Shown here piece after piece: positions 8,649-17,314 of a DNA stretch of 23,204 nucleotides (position 1 is the stretch's first letter; each line of letters opens with the position of its first letter). A program made the position numbers and the translations under genes. The DNA is from Roseibacillus sp. GTDB taxonomy: Bacteria; Verrucomicrobiota; Verrucomicrobiae; Verrucomicrobiales; Akkermansiaceae. The notes under the pieces were generated by a model. It ran no database searches and was not told the DNA's origin. It saw only the letters and a program-made list of their open reading frames with translations. The stretch spans positions 92,926 to 116,129 of the forward strand of contig PBNG01000014.1 of the NCBI GenBank assembly GCA_002723015.1, given 5' to 3'.

Positions 8649-10079
8649 ATGTCATCGGAACTGAAACGGCGAACATTTCTGGGTAATGCTTCATCCCTGA
8701 TGGGAACTGCGGCCTTCGCCAAGCTGCTTTCTGCAGATTCCCCTGCGGCGGCCCTTCCGTCCTCTCCCCCCGGCCTTCCCCATTTCGCGCCCAAGGCCAA
8801 GCGGGTCATCTACCTCTTCCTCGCCGGCGGGCCGAGCCATATCGACCTCTTCGATTACAAGCCGGCCCTTAAGAAGATCGATGGCCAACCACTTCCTGAG
8901 AGCGTGCGCCAGGGCCAACGGCTTACTACCATGACGAGTGGGCAGAGTGAGTTTCTCTGTGTTGCACCCAAGTTTAATTTCGAGCGTTGCGGCGAGCGTG
9001 GGACCTGGATCAATACGGATCTTCTTCCGCAGCTGTCTACCGTGGCTGACGAACTCGCCATCATTCGCTCCATGCACACCGAGGCCATCAATCATGATCC
9101 GGCAATTACCTATATCAACACGGGTAGCCAGCAGCACGGGCGCCCGAGCTTCGGATCGTGGATCAGCTATGGTCTCGGTAGCCCCAACAGCAACCTGCCC
9201 GCTTACGTGGTGATGATTTCGGTCGGTTGGGGGGCGGGGCAGGCGCTCTACACCCGGCTGTGGGGAAGCGGGTGCCTGCCGTCCCGTCACCAGGGGGTTC
9301 AGTTTCGCAGCGTCGGCGATCCGGTACTCTACCTTTCTGATCCCGCGGGCCTCGACCGGAATTTGCGCCGGCGGATGCTCGACGGACTTGCCGACCTTAA
9401 CGAAGAGAAATACGAGCGTACCGGCGATCCCGAAATTGCGGCCCGCATCGCGCAGTATGAAATGGCGTTCCGGATGCAGACTTCCGTGCCTGGGCTGATG
9501 GACACGAGCGATGAGCCCGAATCAACCTTCAGGATGTATGGCCCCGGGGCCAGACAAAAGGGAACGTTCGCGTCCAACTGCATCCTTGCGCGGCGTATGG
9601 CGGAACGTGGGGTTCCCTTTATCCAGCTTTTTCACCGTGGCTGGGATCAGCACGGCAACCTGCCAAGGGACATCAAGAAGAACACCGATAGCTCAGACCA
9701 GCCCGCGGCGGCGCTCATCAAGGACCTCAAGCAGCGGGGATTGCTAGAGGACACGGTGGTCATCTTCGGCGGTGAATTCGGCCGAACGATTTACGGGCAG
9801 GGGGATCTTACCAAAGACAACTACGGGCGTGATCACCACGGCCGCTGCTTCACCACGGTGGTGGGGGGGGGGGGGTTCAAACCGGGTATCGACTACGGCC
9901 AGACCGATGACCACTGCTACAATGTCGTCAGTGATCCGGTCCACATCAGCGATTTGAACGCCACCGTGCTCTACAGCCTTGGCATCGACCACGAGAACTT
10001 CTCGGTGAAGCAACAGGGCCTTGACGTACGATTGACCGGCGTGGATGGAGCCAAGATCATTCCGGGGCTCCTTCGGTAG
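8649..10079 (+). CDS. DUF1501 family Tat-exported protein (sulfatase-like fold)
   Basis: A 476-residue DUF1501 protein, the usual genetic partner of DUF1549/DUF1553 proteins. The ATG at 8649 is preferred over the adjacent GTG at 8646. A twin-arginine signal is visible ([14 protein letters not shown]). Family landmarks in order: [73 protein letters not shown], and a final [15 protein letters not shown]. The fold is related to the alkaline-phosphatase/sulfatase superfamily, but no formylglycine-type CxPxR motif is visible, so ordinary sulfatase activity should not be assumed. It contains a run of 13 G at 9863-9875, in frame as VVGGGGF (residues about 405-409), a potential slippage site. It ends 12 bases before a possible small ORF. 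Confidence 0.93.
   Translation: MSSELKRRTFLGNASSLMGTAAFAKLLSADSPAAALPSSPPGLPHFAPKAKRVIYLFLAGGPSHIDLFDYKPALKKIDGQPLPESVRQGQRLTTMTSGQSEFLCVAPKFNFERCGERGTWINTDLLPQLSTVADELAIIRSMHTEAINHDPAITYINTGSQQHGRPSFGSWISYGLGSPNSNLPAYVVMISVGWGAGQALYTRLWGSGCLPSRHQGVQFRSVGDPVLYLSDPAGLDRNLRRRMLDGLADLNEEKYERTGDPEIAARIAQYEMAFRMQTSVPGLMDTSDEPESTFRMYGPGARQKGTFASNCILARRMAERGVPFIQLFHRGWDQHGNLPRDIKKNTDSSDQPAAALIKDLKQRGLLEDTVVIFGGEFGRTIYGQGDLTKDNYGRDHHGRCFTTVVGGGGFKPGIDYGQTDDHCYNVVSDPVHISDLNATVLYSLGIDHENFSVKQQGLDVRLTGVDGAKIIPGLLR
9863..9875 (+). repeat. Homopolymer G13 tract inside the DUF1501 gene
   Basis: Thirteen consecutive G residues lie within the DUF1501 reading frame, where they encode consecutive glycines. 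The frame is intact at this length. The gain or loss of one G would frameshift the last quarter of the protein, including the conserved C-terminal [14 protein letters not shown] block. Confidence 0.9.
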
Positions 10080-10091
10080 GTCCGGATCATC

Positions 10092-10214
10092 ATGCCAACC
10101 GAAATCATGTCCCAGCTCAGACCAGATGAAATCAAGTGTTACCGCGCGGAGCGCTTCGCGGTCCCCGAACTCAGGCTATCTCCTGCGATGGTTGGGTATG
10201 CCGAGGATGAATAA
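10092..10214 (+). CDS. Possible 40-codon small ORF, translationally coupled to the DUF1592 gene
   Basis: ATG at 10092 to TAA at 10212-10214, encoding a 40-residue acidic peptide (starts MPTEIMSQLRPDEIKCYRAE, ends MVGYAEDE). AGG at 10078-10080 lies about 11 bases upstream. It nearly fills the gap between DUF1501 (stop 10079) and the preferred DUF1592 start (ATG 10216), ending one base before that start. No signal peptide or recognised domain is present. It may be a leader peptide that couples translation, a real small protein, or chance. The fit of both boundaries is the only positive evidence. Confidence 0.35.
   Translation: MPTEIMSQLRPDEIKCYRAERFAVPELRLSPAMVGYAEDE
10141..10162 (+). other. 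GC-rich hairpin between DUF1501 and DUF1592 genes
   Basis: ACCGCG (10141-10146) pairs perfectly with CGCGGT (10157-10162) across a ten-base loop that itself contains AGCGCT. There is no following T-run, so it is not a typical terminator. It lies inside the possible small ORF and upstream of the DUF1592 start, where it could modulate coupling or mRNA stability. Confidence 0.35.
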
Positions 10215-10215
10215 T

Positions 10216-13215
10216 ATGACTTTGAGGGATATAAGATGGATCGTTCCTGTTGCGTTGCTTCACTTGCTGGCGCCGTGGGCGGGCGCTCAGGAAGCTGAGA
10301 TCGGGTCGCGCGAACCGGAGCTGGAACGGCTGAAATCTCAATTCGCGGAGAGCGTGCAACCGCTCTTGAAGAGACACTGCTATCGCTGTCATGGCGCGAA
10401 GAGGATGAAGTCGGGAGTGCGGGTCGATCAGCTTGACCTGACCCTCGAGGACAAGGAACTCTTTTTGCTGCAGCATATCCACAAGCAGCTCAAGCAGGAG
10501 TCGATGCCTCCCGAGGATGAACAGCAACTGAACAAATCTGAACGATCGCTGCTGGTAGAGTGGATTGAGCAGACTCTTCGGGAAGGGCAGCGCAAGATGG
10601 GGGACAAGAATGGCTCCGTGCGCCGGCTCACGGTAGCACAGTATCAGAACACTCTCCATGACCTGCTTGGCCTGGAGGACCGCTTGGCGGATGTTCTTCC
10701 AGCCGACGGAGTCTCGAAGGAGGGCTTCAGCAACAACAGGGATACCCTCCTGCTGACTCCGCAGATGATGGAGACATATTTTGAGATCGCGGACAAATCT
10801 CTCTCCCTTTGTCTGGTAGATGAGAGCAAGAGGCCCCGCATTCAGTGTTTTCGCGTCGACCTCGGAACGGGGGTGAACAAGAATCCGCCCCCAGAGAAAG
10901 TCGAGTTGGAGGGGCCGAGAATCCTGCCCCGGTCTGACTACTGGGTGCGCGAGGTCCTGCCCGAGAAGCCGTTTGCTTTTGAGCCCCTCACGATGCAGAA
11001 GAAATTCCGTTTTATCGAAGGCTACCGGGGGAATGCGACTGTGCGCGAGTGGATGGATTTTGAGGGCCTGCATCACTCCGTTTTCGCCGCCATCATCGGA
11101 AAATACACGGGAGGGTACAACTATGGAAGGTCGTCGCACTTCGTTCCGGAGGGTCTCCTGTTACGGCCACGTTCCCCCGAGACCGACACGGTGCGTGGCC
11201 CAGCGCCAACGTTTTCGATGCCGATGCGCGAGCTGCCCGCATCGGGAATACTTCAGGTGACGGTCGAGGCTGCCCGTTACGACGATGGCCTCCAGCCGCA
11301 CACGCGTATTCCCGAGTCGGAGGACCGCTTGAATCTGGATATTTCGGGGGGTGGAGAGCCAATTGTCATGATTCCGGCGGCGGGGATCTACCAGCTCGAG
11401 GTCGTGCTGGCCGGTCCTCCAGGGGATGACGTGATCACTGCCGAAATCGGAAAGCGAACTTTTTCCAAGCGACTGAAACCTCCGTTTCCGCCCCCTCCCG
11501 GTCCTGATGGGAAGATCGTCATTCCGTTCCTTCTGGCACGCTTCGAGGAGGGAGAGATTTCCCTCAAGGTCGGCTGCGGGGACGGTCGCAATCTGCAAGC
11601 GATGCGGATCAGCCCCGTCAATGCAGACAGCGAAGCGGGCCGACAGTTTGCGGCTTTTGAAAAGCGCTTGCCCCATGTGAGTGTGCACATGGGCTTGCGC
11701 ACCGATGTGGGGGCGAGACTGTCCCGATTTGATACTCCTAAAGCTGTGCCGTCAGCGAAGATCGCGCGCTATTCTTTCCGCGCGCCGATCAGCAGTTTCG
11801 CTTCTCCTGACACGGAAAAGGGTAACGAGAACTACCTTGCCGGATTGCGGGAGATTGCAATTCGAAGCGAGCCGACCGATGGTCGCCAGATGCCACGCGT
11901 TCTCTTGCGGGCGGTGGAGTTTGAAGGTCCATACTACGAAAAATGGCCCCCAAGGGGACACCGTAAGATCTTTTTCCCGTCGCCGAACAGGGATGAATCG
12001 ACGACCTATGCCAGAGAGGTGATCGAGCGTTTTGCCACGCGGGCATTCCGGCGGCCTGTCCGCACCGGAGAGCTTGAAGCATTACATGCGATTTGGTCGG
12101 ACCACCATACAGAGACCGGGGACTTTCAGGAAAGTGTGAGACAGGCGCTCATGGTCATTCTGACTTCCCCTCAGTTTCTCTACCTCACCGAGGACAGCGA
12201 AGGTCCCGGGGTCGAGCCCCTCTCTCCTCACGAACTGGCAGCGAAGCTTTCTTACTTTCTATGGAATACGACACCGGACGAGCATCTCCTCTCACTGGCC
12301 TCAAAGAAGAAGCTGGACTCATCGCTAAATACCGAGATCAGACGCATGGTGGCGGATGATCGCTTCGAGCAGTTTACCAATGAGTTTGTTTCACAGTGGC
12401 TTGCTCTGGATAAATTCGACGTAGTGAATGTGAACGTTGGAAAGTTCCCCCGTCTTCTGAAGGAGACCAAGCGGGAATTGCGGAGAGAGCCCGTGCACTT
12501 TGTGACCCATCTCATGAGAAAAAATTTACCACTCCGGAATCTGCTCTCCTCGGAGTTCATCATAGCTAATGATGTGGTTGCCGGATACTATGGACTGGGG
12601 GAAAGGGGTGAGAATGGTCTGTCCTTTGCTCACTTGCGGCATGGAGGAGAGACTCTGGGAGGAATCCTTACCCAAGCGGCGATCCTTTCCGGACTTTCCA
12701 ATGGGAGTGAGTCGAATCCGATAAAGCGGGGAGCGTGGCTTGCCCGCAGAATCATCGGAGAACCTCCGGCTCCGCCCCCCCCCAACGTACCAGAGCTGCC
12801 CGAAGAATCTGAGGAAAGTGGTAAGACCTTGCGGGAGCGACTGGAGCAGCATCGCGACAAGGTTGGTTGTGCGGAATGTCATCGCAAGATCGATCCGTGG
12901 GGCCTTCCTCTTGAACAATTCGATGCCGGTGGATTGTGGAAAAAGAAGAAGATTGATGCTCGTTCTACCCTTCCCGATGCTACCGAAATTTCCGGGACTA
13001 GTGACCTTAAACGGTATCTGACGGAAGACCGCCTCGACCAGGTCGCGTTCTCCTTCCTACGGCACCTCGCCACCTACGCGGTGGGTCGCGATTTAAGTTT
13101 CAATGAGTTGGAATATCTCCGGGAGGAAGGTCGCAGGCGCTTGGGAGAAAAGGGCTACCGGATGCGGGATTGCATTCTGTTTGTGGCAGAGAGCCCTGTA
13201 TTCCGGGATAAATGA
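10216..13215 (+). CDS. PSCyt1/DUF1587/DUF1592/DUF1588/DUF1585 multidomain exported cytochrome-like protein
   Basis: A 999-residue protein. The ATG at 10216 is preferred because GAGG (10203-10206) sits at normal spacing and a signal peptide follows directly (MTLRDIRWIVPVALLHLLAP, ending GAQ). In-frame ATGs at 10207 and 10198, and an open frame back to 10045, are less likely. A PSCyt1-type cytochrome domain (about 45-125) carries CYRCH (C55, C58, H59) and a possible axial Met in SMPPE (M97). DUF1587 follows at about 135-200 (RRLTVAQYQNTLHDLLGL). The central region resembles the carbohydrate-binding-like and DUF1595 segments, followed by DUF1592 (SPHELAAKLSYFLWNTTPDE). DUF1588 contains GAWLARRIIGEPPAPPPPNV and a second CAECH (C885, C888, H889) before RKIDPWG. 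DUF1585 forms the end (LATYAVGRDLSFNELEYL). The reaction is unknown. DUF1552 follows 85 bases later. Confidence 0.92.
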   Translation: MTLRDIRWIVPVALLHLLAPWAGAQEAEIGSREPELERLKSQFAESVQPLLKRHCYRCHGAKRMKSGVRVDQLDLTLEDKELFLLQHIHKQLKQESMPPEDEQQLNKSERSLLVEWIEQTLREGQRKMGDKNGSVRRLTVAQYQNTLHDLLGLEDRLADVLPADGVSKEGFSNNRDTLLLTPQMMETYFEIADKSLSLCLVDESKRPRIQCFRVDLGTGVNKNPPPEKVELEGPRILPRSDYWVREVLPEKPFAFEPLTMQKKFRFIEGYRGNATVREWMDFEGLHHSVFAAIIGKYTGGYNYGRSSHFVPEGLLLRPRSPETDTVRGPAPTFSMPMRELPASGILQVTVEAARYDDGLQPHTRIPESEDRLNLDISGGGEPIVMIPAAGIYQLEVVLAGPPGDDVITAEIGKRTFSKRLKPPFPPPPGPDGKIVIPFLLARFEEGEISLKVGCGDGRNLQAMRISPVNADSEAGRQFAAFEKRLPHVSVHMGLRTDVGARLSRFDTPKAVPSAKIARYSFRAPISSFASPDTEKGNENYLAGLREIAIRSEPTDGRQMPRVLLRAVEFEGPYYEKWPPRGHRKIFFPSPNRDESTTYAREVIERFATRAFRRPVRTGELEALHAIWSDHHTETGDFQESVRQALMVILTSPQFLYLTEDSEGPGVEPLSPHELAAKLSYFLWNTTPDEHLLSLASKKKLDSSLNTEIRRMVADDRFEQFTNEFVSQWLALDKFDVVNVNVGKFPRLLKETKRELRREPVHFVTHLMRKNLPLRNLLSSEFIIANDVVAGYYGLGERGENGLSFAHLRHGGETLGGILTQAAILSGLSNGSESNPIKRGAWLARRIIGEPPAPPPPNVPELPEESEESGKTLRERLEQHRDKVGCAECHRKIDPWGLPLEQFDAGGLWKKKKIDARSTLPDATEISGTSDLKRYLTEDRLDQVAFSFLRHLATYAVGRDLSFNELEYLREEGRRRLGEKGYRMRDCILFVAESPVFRDK

Positions 13216-13300
13216 GAGATGGTGTTGTCAGGAAACGCACCGCCCAATCCTATCGTGCCCTTGTGACGGCGAGATCTTCTGGTAGTTTCTATCCCCAAGA

Positions 13301-14635
13301 ATGCCGAATCAGTTCAAGATTGACCGCCGAGCTGTCCTGAAGGGGATGGCGGGAGTTGCACTGCCGCTGCCTCTTCTTGAGGTCATGGGAAAAGAAGTAG
13401 TGGAAGAGACCCCACGTCGTTTCTGCGCGCTCTACATCGCCAACGGAATGGCTCTTCCCGACAAGAAACTCGGCATTGATGACTGGAGCTGGTTCCCGCA
13501 GGTCGGAGAGGATGGAGAATTTGTGTTTGGCAGGTCGACTGACCCCCTTGCGCCCTACCGGAAGAAGCTCAGTTTTCTCGGAGGTCTGCAGCACGATAAT
13601 GGACCGAGGAATGATCCACACGTCTGTTCAGACATGTGGCTGACCGGAGCACCCCTTCATGACCCTGCCCCTGGTACCTACAATACCGTGGGGCTGGATC
13701 AGGTGGTGGCCCGGCATACCCGGCATCAATGCCGGCGACCTTCCCTGGTCCTCTCCATCGATGCAGGAACCGGGTATACCTCGCGGACGGCAACGGTCTC
13801 ATACGATGGGAAAGGAAAACCGATTCCTGCAGAGAATAATCCACGAAGAATCTTTGAGGGCCTTTTCAAGGGGAACCGCGGCACGCTCGATGCTCAGCGT
13901 GCGCAATTGCGGCAGCGGATGAAACTCGTGGATGCAGTTTTTGAGAATGCAAGGATGCTTGATCGAAGGCTGGGACGTACTGATCGCGACAAGATGGAAG
14001 AGTATATGACTTCCCTCAACGAGTTCGAAACCCGGCTGGAGGCCTCGGAGAGGTGGCTCGATATTCCACTCAAGAAGCAGGATTACTCTCATCTGGACCT
14101 CGATGCATCTCCGGAGGTGGACCCGGAGCTCTATTATCAGACGATGATGGATCTCGTGGCACTGGCCTTTGACGCTGATATTACGCGCAGCGTCACCTTC
14201 ATGATGAACCGGGAAGACGGCATGGGGATCAGTGATACCTTCCCGCTTAAGCTCGGAATGAGTCAGACTCATCACAGCATGTCTCATAAGAAAGATAAGA
14301 AGGGTCTTCTTGAGTGGGGAAGATATGATCGCTTTCTGAGCGAGCAGCTCGCCTACCTTTTGAAGCGGCTCAATGGTTTCCACGACAAGCGAGGTAGTGT
14401 GCTCGACAATACCATTGTTCTTTACGGGAGCGGAGCCAGCACGACCCACAAGAATACGAATCTACCAACCTTAGTCGCGGGCGGAGCTAATATGGGGCTG
14501 AAACATGGCCGTTTCATTGAGGGTGGGGGCCGCATGACCGACATGTATCTGAGTATTCTCCACTCTATGGGCATCGCGGTGGAATCCTTCGGCGATAGTC
14601 GAGGAACGATGAGCAATTCGATATTCTCCGTGTGA
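13301..14635 (+). CDS. DUF1552 family Tat-type exported protein
   Basis: A 444-residue DUF1552 protein, the standard partner encoded after DUF1592-type proteins in PVC bacteria. The N-terminus has a Tat-like signal ([20 protein letters not shown]). Recognisable segments are [81 protein letters not shown] and, near the C-terminus, [20 protein letters not shown]. Like DUF1501 it appears distantly related to the alkaline-phosphatase-like superfamily, but no experimentally fixed function is known. It sits 85 bases after the DUF1592 gene and 40 bases before the peptidase gene, consistent with one transcript. Confidence 0.92.
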   Translation: MPNQFKIDRRAVLKGMAGVALPLPLLEVMGKEVVEETPRRFCALYIANGMALPDKKLGIDDWSWFPQVGEDGEFVFGRSTDPLAPYRKKLSFLGGLQHDNGPRNDPHVCSDMWLTGAPLHDPAPGTYNTVGLDQVVARHTRHQCRRPSLVLSIDAGTGYTSRTATVSYDGKGKPIPAENNPRRIFEGLFKGNRGTLDAQRAQLRQRMKLVDAVFENARMLDRRLGRTDRDKMEEYMTSLNEFETRLEASERWLDIPLKKQDYSHLDLDASPEVDPELYYQTMMDLVALAFDADITRSVTFMMNREDGMGISDTFPLKLGMSQTHHSMSHKKDKKGLLEWGRYDRFLSEQLAYLLKRLNGFHDKRGSVLDNTIVLYGSGASTTHKNTNLPTLVAGGANMGLKHGRFIEGGGRMTDMYLSILHSMGIAVESFGDSRGTMSNSIFSV

Positions 14636-14675
14636 CCCGGGGCATAGCACCACCAACCTTATCAATTTGAACGGA

Positions 14676-16187
14676 ATGATTCGTTTATATTCACCCTTAT
14701 CCGTGCTCCTTACCCTTGCCACAATTGGTGATTTGTCGGCTCGCGATCACGTCCTGACCATTGGAGGAGGCTATTCTCCGTCCGGCAATCAGGTCTCATT
14801 GGAGCGGAACGTCATTTTCTTCGAGAAGCTCCGCGCCGAGAAGTTGGGAGACGATATCAGGCATGACCTGTATTTTGCGGATGGGAATTCGCCGTTGCCA
14901 GATCTCCAGTTTGAGCCGGAAGGGGGAGAGGTGCCCCGAGCTAATCTTTACATGGCGGGGTTGTTCGGATCAGAGAGGGGCATCACGAATCATTATCGTG
15001 ACAACGAGCTGAAAAATACACGGGACCTTTCAAGCCCTGACGCGGTGGAGAGATGGTTTGAGGAGGAAGGGTCAAAGCTTGAGTCTGGGGATCGCCTCAT
15101 CCTTTACGTCACCTCTCATGGGGGCCGAAGTGGGAACAAGGACAACAAGTTCAACACGAAGATCTGGATGTGGAATCGTCGGACCCTCGAAGCATCCCGC
15201 CTTGCTGGTTGGATAGCGAATCTCCCCGAGGGGGTCAGAGTCATGACTGTGATGGTCCAGTGTTATGCGGGAGGGTTCTCCCATCTCATCTTTGATGAGA
15301 ACAATGAGAAGAAAGACAGTGTTGACCGTCGTGTCTGTGGGTTCTTTGCCACGGTCTGTGACCGCGAAGCGGCTGGATGTACCCCAGATGTAAATGAAGC
15401 CAACTATGATGAATTCAGCAGTCACTTCTGGGCGGCTTTGCGGGGTAAAACCCGCATGGATGAACCGGTGGGTCACTGTGATTATGATGGGAATGGGAAG
15501 ATCTCATTCGAGGAGGCGCACGCGTACGCTATTCTAACTTCCCGCAATATCGATATTCCCGTAAAGACGAGCGGAGCGTTCCTGCGGGTCCACAGCCTTC
15601 TTCGCTCCAAAAAATCGGATGATGATGAATTACTAGGGCTGGAAACGCCGTATTCAATCATTCTGGAGCGGGCGAGCAAGGTAGACCGCGCTGTTCTGGA
15701 AGGGCTTTCCGAGCGACTTAATCTGGAAGGGGAGAATCGTGGGATACAGGCGCGGGATGGAGTTTCAGCTGTAGCCAAAAAAATCAGGAAGGTGGGTGAG
15801 GAAAAAAAAGCCCACAAAAAGAAGTTCGACTCGGCGCGAGCGGTGATCTCGAGAGATATCCGCAATCGCTGGCCGGATCTCGAAAACAGGCATAGCCTGG
15901 GAGCGGTGAGCCTCCTCAGCGAGGAGACGCTGCAAAGCCAATTCGTGTCAGCTGTCGAGGAGCACCCGAGGTTCGAGGAATGGTCTAAGTTGAGGTCCGA
16001 ACGCTCCAAACTCAGCGATCGTGACCTTCAGCTCTCGAAGCAGTATGCAACTTGGCGTCGGTTCCTTCGGGCATTTGAAAATGTGGCCTATGCCGTCAAT
16101 CTGCCTGAAATCGCCGGGCAGGTTGGAGCTGAGGCCTATCGGCAAATCATTGAGGCCGAGAAGGAGGGATTTTCCCTTAGTGAATGA
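14676..16187 (+). CDS. Secreted clan-CD (caspase/legumain-like, C13-type) cysteine peptidase with EF-hand loop
   Basis: A 503-residue protein with a signal peptide (1-22, ending LSA|RDHV). The ATG at 14676 is preferred over TTG at 14667. The caspase-like fold is indicated by HVLTIGGGYSPSGNQ near the start, LILYVTSHGG with candidate catalytic His148, and VMTVMVQCYAGGF with candidate nucleophile Cys196. The segment CGFFATVCDREAAGC follows, as in C13-type relatives. Residues 269-280 form a complete EF-hand calcium loop (DYDGNGKISFEE: ligands D269, D271, N273, S277, E280, with G274 and I276). The C-terminal 180 residues are charged and probably helical or coiled-coil. The enzyme would act outside the cytoplasm, and its substrate is unknown. 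It is the last gene of the plus-strand array, 40 bases after DUF1552. Runs of A7 (15777-15783) and A8 (15802-15809) occur in the C-terminal part. Confidence 0.82.
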   Translation: MIRLYSPLSVLLTLATIGDLSARDHVLTIGGGYSPSGNQVSLERNVIFFEKLRAEKLGDDIRHDLYFADGNSPLPDLQFEPEGGEVPRANLYMAGLFGSERGITNHYRDNELKNTRDLSSPDAVERWFEEEGSKLESGDRLILYVTSHGGRSGNKDNKFNTKIWMWNRRTLEASRLAGWIANLPEGVRVMTVMVQCYAGGFSHLIFDENNEKKDSVDRRVCGFFATVCDREAAGCTPDVNEANYDEFSSHFWAALRGKTRMDEPVGHCDYDGNGKISFEEAHAYAILTSRNIDIPVKTSGAFLRVHSLLRSKKSDDDELLGLETPYSIILERASKVDRAVLEGLSERLNLEGENRGIQARDGVSAVAKKIRKVGEEKKAHKKKFDSARAVISRDIRNRWPDLENRHSLGAVSLLSEETLQSQFVSAVEEHPRFEEWSKLRSERSKLSDRDLQLSKQYATWRRFLRAFENVAYAVNLPEIAGQVGAEAYRQIIEAEKEGFSLSE

Positions 16188-16260
16188 GAGGCGCGTGTGC
16201 CGAAGCAGATTAGTGTTCCGTCGAGCTGGTTTTCCAGGGGTCTTCCACTGGATTTGCTGA

Positions 16261-17241
16261 TCAGGAGGGGACAGATGGAAACAAATCCTCGAGAAGACTG
16301 CTCCAGCTGCCATTGCGTGGGTCGTTCCGGTATTCTCCCAAGTGGCTTGCAGCATTTTCAACAAGCTGGCAGCAGAAGGCGGGTTCAGATTCGCACCGAA
16401 GTAGAAGGGCGCTGAGCTTGGCAGTATCGCCGAAGGGGAAAAGTCCGGGGAAGTCTTCCCCGAGCAGGCTCGTCGAGGCATCATTGTGGGAAGCCACGAT
16501 CGGAGTTTGGGCAGCCGCGGCCTCGTTCATTGCACACCCGCCTCCCTCCTGCAAGGAAGTGAGAGCGAATAGGTCGCTGGAGGCGATGAGCTGGCAGGCT
16601 TCATCCTTTGCGAGCAGCCCCAGCCATCTGTAGCGCGGGTTTTCTGCCTCTTCGCGTTCTACCTCTTTCGCGAAACGTCTCTCAAGGATGGCTCCGGCGT
16701 GGAGGACCCTGATTCTGGATCCGGCGGGAAGAAGCCTGGCGGCCCGGGCAGTACGCATGGGGTCCTTCACGGCGCGAAGGTGCCCGACCACGCAGACAGT
16801 GAAGTTGTTCTCGTCGGCTTTCTGATTCTTCACGAGAGCTGGATGGTCGGGGATCGAGAAGGGGATGATGCAGGCCTTGGACTGGTAAGGTTCAGGGAGA
16901 CGAGCGAGCGCCTTGTGCTGGTGAACCACGATGCGGTCGGCCATCTCAAGGGAGGCAAGCGAGGTCATGGAGAGTTCCGGGTAGAGATCAGTTCCGGTGA
17001 GGGCTACCACAACAGGAGTCCTGACGTTTGCACGACATCCTGCAACCGCGTGGTGGCTCTTTTCAGCATTAAGTGCAACGAGGAGGTCGACTTCCTCTCC
17101 CTTCCAGCAGGAGGAAACTACTATTTCGTGACCGAGAGCTGTGAGCTCAGACGCCCAGCGTGCCGCACTACTGGCATTCCCATTCGGCAGGGAAGCGGGG
17201 GACACGATGAGAATCTTCAAGGCGCGAAACTCTATGGCCAT
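16261..17241 (-). CDS. senB: SenB-like glycosyltransferase (selenosugar synthase family, TIGR04348)
   Basis: A 326-residue GT-B glycosyltransferase of the GT4 type. Landmarks characteristic of the SenB/TIGR04348 family occur in order: KILIVSPASLPNGNASSAAR (9-28), DLLVALNAEKSHH (52-64), VVALTGTDLY (78-87), CVVGHLRAVKDP (150-161), RLLPAGSRIRVLHAG, NPRYRWLG, the E-x7-E nucleotide-sugar motif E232/E240 (EGGGCAMNE), LLGEDFPGLFPFGD (259-272) and ALLLRCESEPAF. SenB couples selenophosphate to UDP-GlcNAc, giving a selenosugar for selenoneine. No senA (EgtB-like) or senC (SelD-like) gene is in the window, so a different acceptor, such as a thiosugar, is possible. No signal peptide is seen, so it is cytoplasmic. 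ATG 17241 was chosen; TTG 17220 (immediately before KILIV, with GAG upstream) and TTG 17256 are alternatives. It converges on the peptidase gene (73 bases between) and diverges from the DUF6807 gene. Confidence 0.8.
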   Translation of the reverse strand: MAIEFRALKILIVSPASLPNGNASSAARWASELTALGHEIVVSSCWKGEEVDLLVALNAEKSHHAVAGCRANVRTPVVVALTGTDLYPELSMTSLASLEMADRIVVHQHKALARLPEPYQSKACIIPFSIPDHPALVKNQKADENNFTVCVVGHLRAVKDPMRTARAARLLPAGSRIRVLHAGAILERRFAKEVEREEAENPRYRWLGLLAKDEACQLIASSDLFALTSLQEGGGCAMNEAAAAQTPIVASHNDASTSLLGEDFPGLFPFGDTAKLSALLLRCESEPAFCCQLVENAASHLGEYRNDPRNGSWSSLLEDLFPSVPS

Positions 17242-17291
17242 CCACAGTAGACGCAATCATGGAGCAAGGGTCACTTTGTGGCAGAGCGCGG

Positions 17292-17314
17292 ACATGATGC
17301 CATTAGTATCATGT
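17292..17314. promoter_or_regulatory. Operator-like inverted repeat upstream of the DUF6807 gene
   Basis: A perfect 7-base inverted repeat, ACATGAT (17292-17298) and ATCATGT (17308-17314), separated by nine bases. Its right end abuts the TATAAT at 17314-17319, so a protein bound there would cover the -35 to -10 spacer. It lies between the divergent SenB-like and DUF6807 genes. Confidence 0.35.

Noticed and set aside
8649..10079. Reading DUF1501 as a functional sulfatase
   Set aside because: The fold is related, but no formylglycine-type CxPxR or SxPxR active-site motif is visible, so sulfatase activity is not supported.
10171..11139. Open minus-strand frame (322 codons) opposite the start of the DUF1592-type gene
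   Set aside because: It is antisense to the PSCyt1/DUF1587 coding sequence, with no motifs and a composition typical of a reverse-frame artefact.
13212..13340. 42-codon ORF starting in ATGA overlap with the DUF1592 stop
   Set aside because: It runs out of frame into the DUF1552 gene past its start and signal region, so a real product is unlikely. The ATGA overlap is probably chance.
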